64,000 nt of DNA from the NCBI RefSeq assembly GCF_905397435.1, contig NZ_CAJPVI010000024.1, positions 60,494 through 124,493 on the forward strand, read 5' to 3'. How positions within the stretch are numbered: position 1 is the stretch's first letter; each line of letters begins with the position of its first letter. The translations under genes were made by a program, and so were the position numbers. Source of the stretch: Cupriavidus numazuensis. Lineage in GTDB: Bacteria > Pseudomonadota > Gammaproteobacteria > Burkholderiales > Burkholderiaceae. The notes below the pieces were generated by a model. The model ran no database searches and was not told the origin of the DNA. It saw only the letters and a program-made list of their open reading frames with translations. Positions 62,609-64,000 of the stretch are shown here, piece by piece.

Positions 62609-63629
62609 ATGCAGTGCGCGAGCTGCGGATACGAAAATCCGAACGGTGCCAAGTTCTGTGAGGAATGTGGCGCCAGGCAGCTGCGCGTCTGCCCCGCTTG
62701 CGGACAGGAAGCCGCTGCGAATGCCAAGTTCTGCAGCGAATGCGGCGCTGCGCTGAACGCCACCGGCGCCTCAGGCGCAGCCGCGCGCGCTGCAGGAACG
62801 CCGTCCGGCACCCCGATCGACTACACCCCTCCCTATCTGGCCGAGCGTATCGTGGCCGCTCAGGCCGAGATGGAAGCCCGCGGCCAGGTGGACGGCGAAC
62901 GCAAGATGGTCACTGCGCTGTTCGCCGATATGGCTGGTTCGACAGCGTTGATCCATGATCTCGATCCCGAGGGACCTGTGGCTGCTCGGCTATCCGGATC
63001 AGGCCTGCACCCGCTGCCAGGAGGCGCTTGCCCTGTCCCAGACGCCGTCTCATCCTTCCGACTCGGCAGATGCCTTGCTCGCGGCGGCGCAACTCCGCCT
63101 GTTCCGGGGAGAACTCGAGCCGGCCCACGACCTGGCCCAGGCGCTCGTCGCGCTCGCCACCGACTATGCGTTGCCGTATGGGCTGGCTTGCGGAACCATG
63201 CTGACAGGCTGGGCGCTGGCAGAGGAAGGACGTACGGCCGAGGGCGTGGATCTTATCCGGAATGGTTTGAGCGCATACCGCGCCACAGGCGCTGAGCTGT
63301 TGCGCACGCATTTTCTTGCGCTGATGGCCGACACCTGTGCCAGGGCCGGACAGATCGAGGCCGGGCTCGCTGCGGTAGACGAGGCGCTGGCCGTGGCTGA
63401 CCGTACGGAAGAACGGCTCTACGAGGCGGAACTGCATCGGCTCAAGGGCGAGCTGACGCTGCTGGTACCGCCCCCGCTGGTTGAAGACAATCACCGCGTC
63501 ATGGAAGCCGAAGCCTGCTTCCTGCATGCACTCGCCATCGCTCGCAAGCAGGAGGCGCAATCGCTGGCATTGCGGTATCCGTCAGCGGAACCCGTGTTGA
63601 CCTGGGAATACTGCTCCGGCAGGTCATAG
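62609..63629 (+). pseudogene. Degraded adenylate cyclase (class III) with zinc ribbons and TPR tail
   Basis: The 5' part starts with AGGAGA-ATG and encodes two zinc ribbons (CASCGYENPNGAKFCEECG and CPACGQEAAANAKFCSECG), then the opening of a class III cyclase domain (DGERKMVTALFADMAGSTALIHDLDPE; core KMVTALFADMAG). Near 62970 the frame breaks and resumes in another frame with a TPR-like C-terminal region (LLGYPDQACTRCQEALAL onwards). The cyclase core and the AAA-ATPase middle normally present in these ~1,100-residue proteins are missing, so most of the gene was deleted; the 3' end is also truncated. Confidence 0.8.
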
Positions 63630-63678
63630 GCGTTGTGGTGGCTGCGGATGCTATGGCATCACGACGGACGATCTGATG

Positions 63679-63960
63679 TCAGAACTGATAGCCTCGGTCC
63701 TGCCAGTACTGCCAATCGGCAATGGCCTGCTGCGTCATCTCGTCGCTCGCCAGTGGCACGAGTTGCGCTAGTGGGACAGCAAGCTTGCGCTTGTTCCATC
63801 GTATCCACACGAAGGCTTCAGACTCGCACACGTCCTCGGGAGCCATTGCGATCACCTGAACCCGGTCACCGGGGCTGAGCGGCGAGGTTGGCGATCTCTT
63901 GCAAACCTCAGCTTCAAACGGAACGGTGAGTTGCTCCTCGAGGTAGTAGTACCACGCCAT
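63679..63960 (-). CDS. CcbP-like small calcium-binding-family protein
   Basis: This 93-residue protein begins MAWYYYLEEQLTVPFEAEV and ends with a Trp/Asp-rich tail (ADWQYWQDRGYQF), the pattern of the CcbP (Calci_bind_CcbP) family. The protein is acidic with WIRWNKRKLAVPLAQLVP in the middle. The role in this group is unknown; calcium binding is known only for the cyanobacterial namesake. The start at 63960 lies close to the window end, and the upstream region is not visible beyond 64000. Confidence 0.75.
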   Translation of the reverse strand: MAWYYYLEEQLTVPFEAEVCKRSPTSPLSPGDRVQVIAMAPEDVCESEAFVWIRWNKRKLAVPLAQLVPLASDEMTQQAIADWQYWQDRGYQF

Positions 63961-64000
63961 CGACCGCTCTTCTGAACCGTAAGCGTCGACGACGATTTCC

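Overview
This 64 kb window is high-GC DNA from a Burkholderiales betaproteobacterium, most likely Cupriavidus or a close relative. The evidence for this is the Bug-type (TTT) binding protein, the large regulator repertoire, the betaproteobacterial intergenic hairpin family at 18.7 kb, the PHA-depolymerase homologue, and a tungsten/molybdenum formate dehydrogenase with a fused NuoE-NuoF subunit. No rRNA, tRNA, CRISPR array, insertion sequence or prophage was recognised.

The dominant theme is oxalate and formate catabolism, in two blocks. Block 1 (1.1-12 kb) holds a two-subunit NAD-dependent formate dehydrogenase (fdwBA), two OxlT-type oxalate/formate antiporters and two LysR regulators. Block 2 (21.8-34.7 kb) holds formyl-CoA transferase (frc), oxalyl-CoA decarboxylase (oxc), a third OxlT paralogue, transhydrogenase pntAB, a fumarylacetoacetase-fold hydrolase, a second Frc, an FCD-type GntR regulator and a PanE-like reductase. 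Together they would import oxalate, convert it through oxalyl-CoA to formyl-CoA plus CO2, recycle CoA from formyl-CoA to oxalate, oxidise formate to CO2 plus NADH, and convert NADH to NADPH with PntAB.

A repeated AT-rich operator of the form GGTATGTRATATATCA occurs at least eight times, and only at promoters of these genes. It very likely defines a regulon of the GntR protein at 32.7-33.5 kb. Two short, unannotated leader ORFs beginning MSEV, each with the same strong ribosome-binding site, sit between paired operators and oxc or frc2. The oxc and frc2 promoter modules are duplicates, and so are the second and third oxlT genes with their upstream DNA.

Between the two blocks (12-21.7 kb) lie a TetR regulator, a Bug/acyl-CoA ligase pair with a long inverted-repeat operator candidate, a Fur-controlled TonB siderophore receptor with its PKHD-type hydroxylase partner, an alpha/beta hydrolase with a Cys nucleophile, and a PAS protein. 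From 34.9 to 39.5 kb are TerC, OpgD, another FCD regulator, an EamA exporter and a 61-residue protein.

From 39.8 to 45.6 kb an AraC regulator precedes an SDR, a styrene/indole monooxygenase-type flavoprotein, its flavin reductase and a CrtI-like oxidoreductase, which together resemble indole-oxidation operons. From 45.7 to 60.8 kb is a stress or low-oxygen type island: PHA-depolymerase homologue, dienelactone-hydrolase-like protein, SulP transporter, DUF2252 protein, three universal stress proteins, DoxX, zinc alcohol dehydrogenase, envelope proteins and two secreted proteins built from an FDPYTDGAK repeat. Two good FNR/ANR-type boxes lie in this island. The right end carries a diguanylate cyclase, a decayed class III adenylate cyclase pseudogene and a CcbP-like small protein. 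The left edge cuts a serine hydrolase gene.
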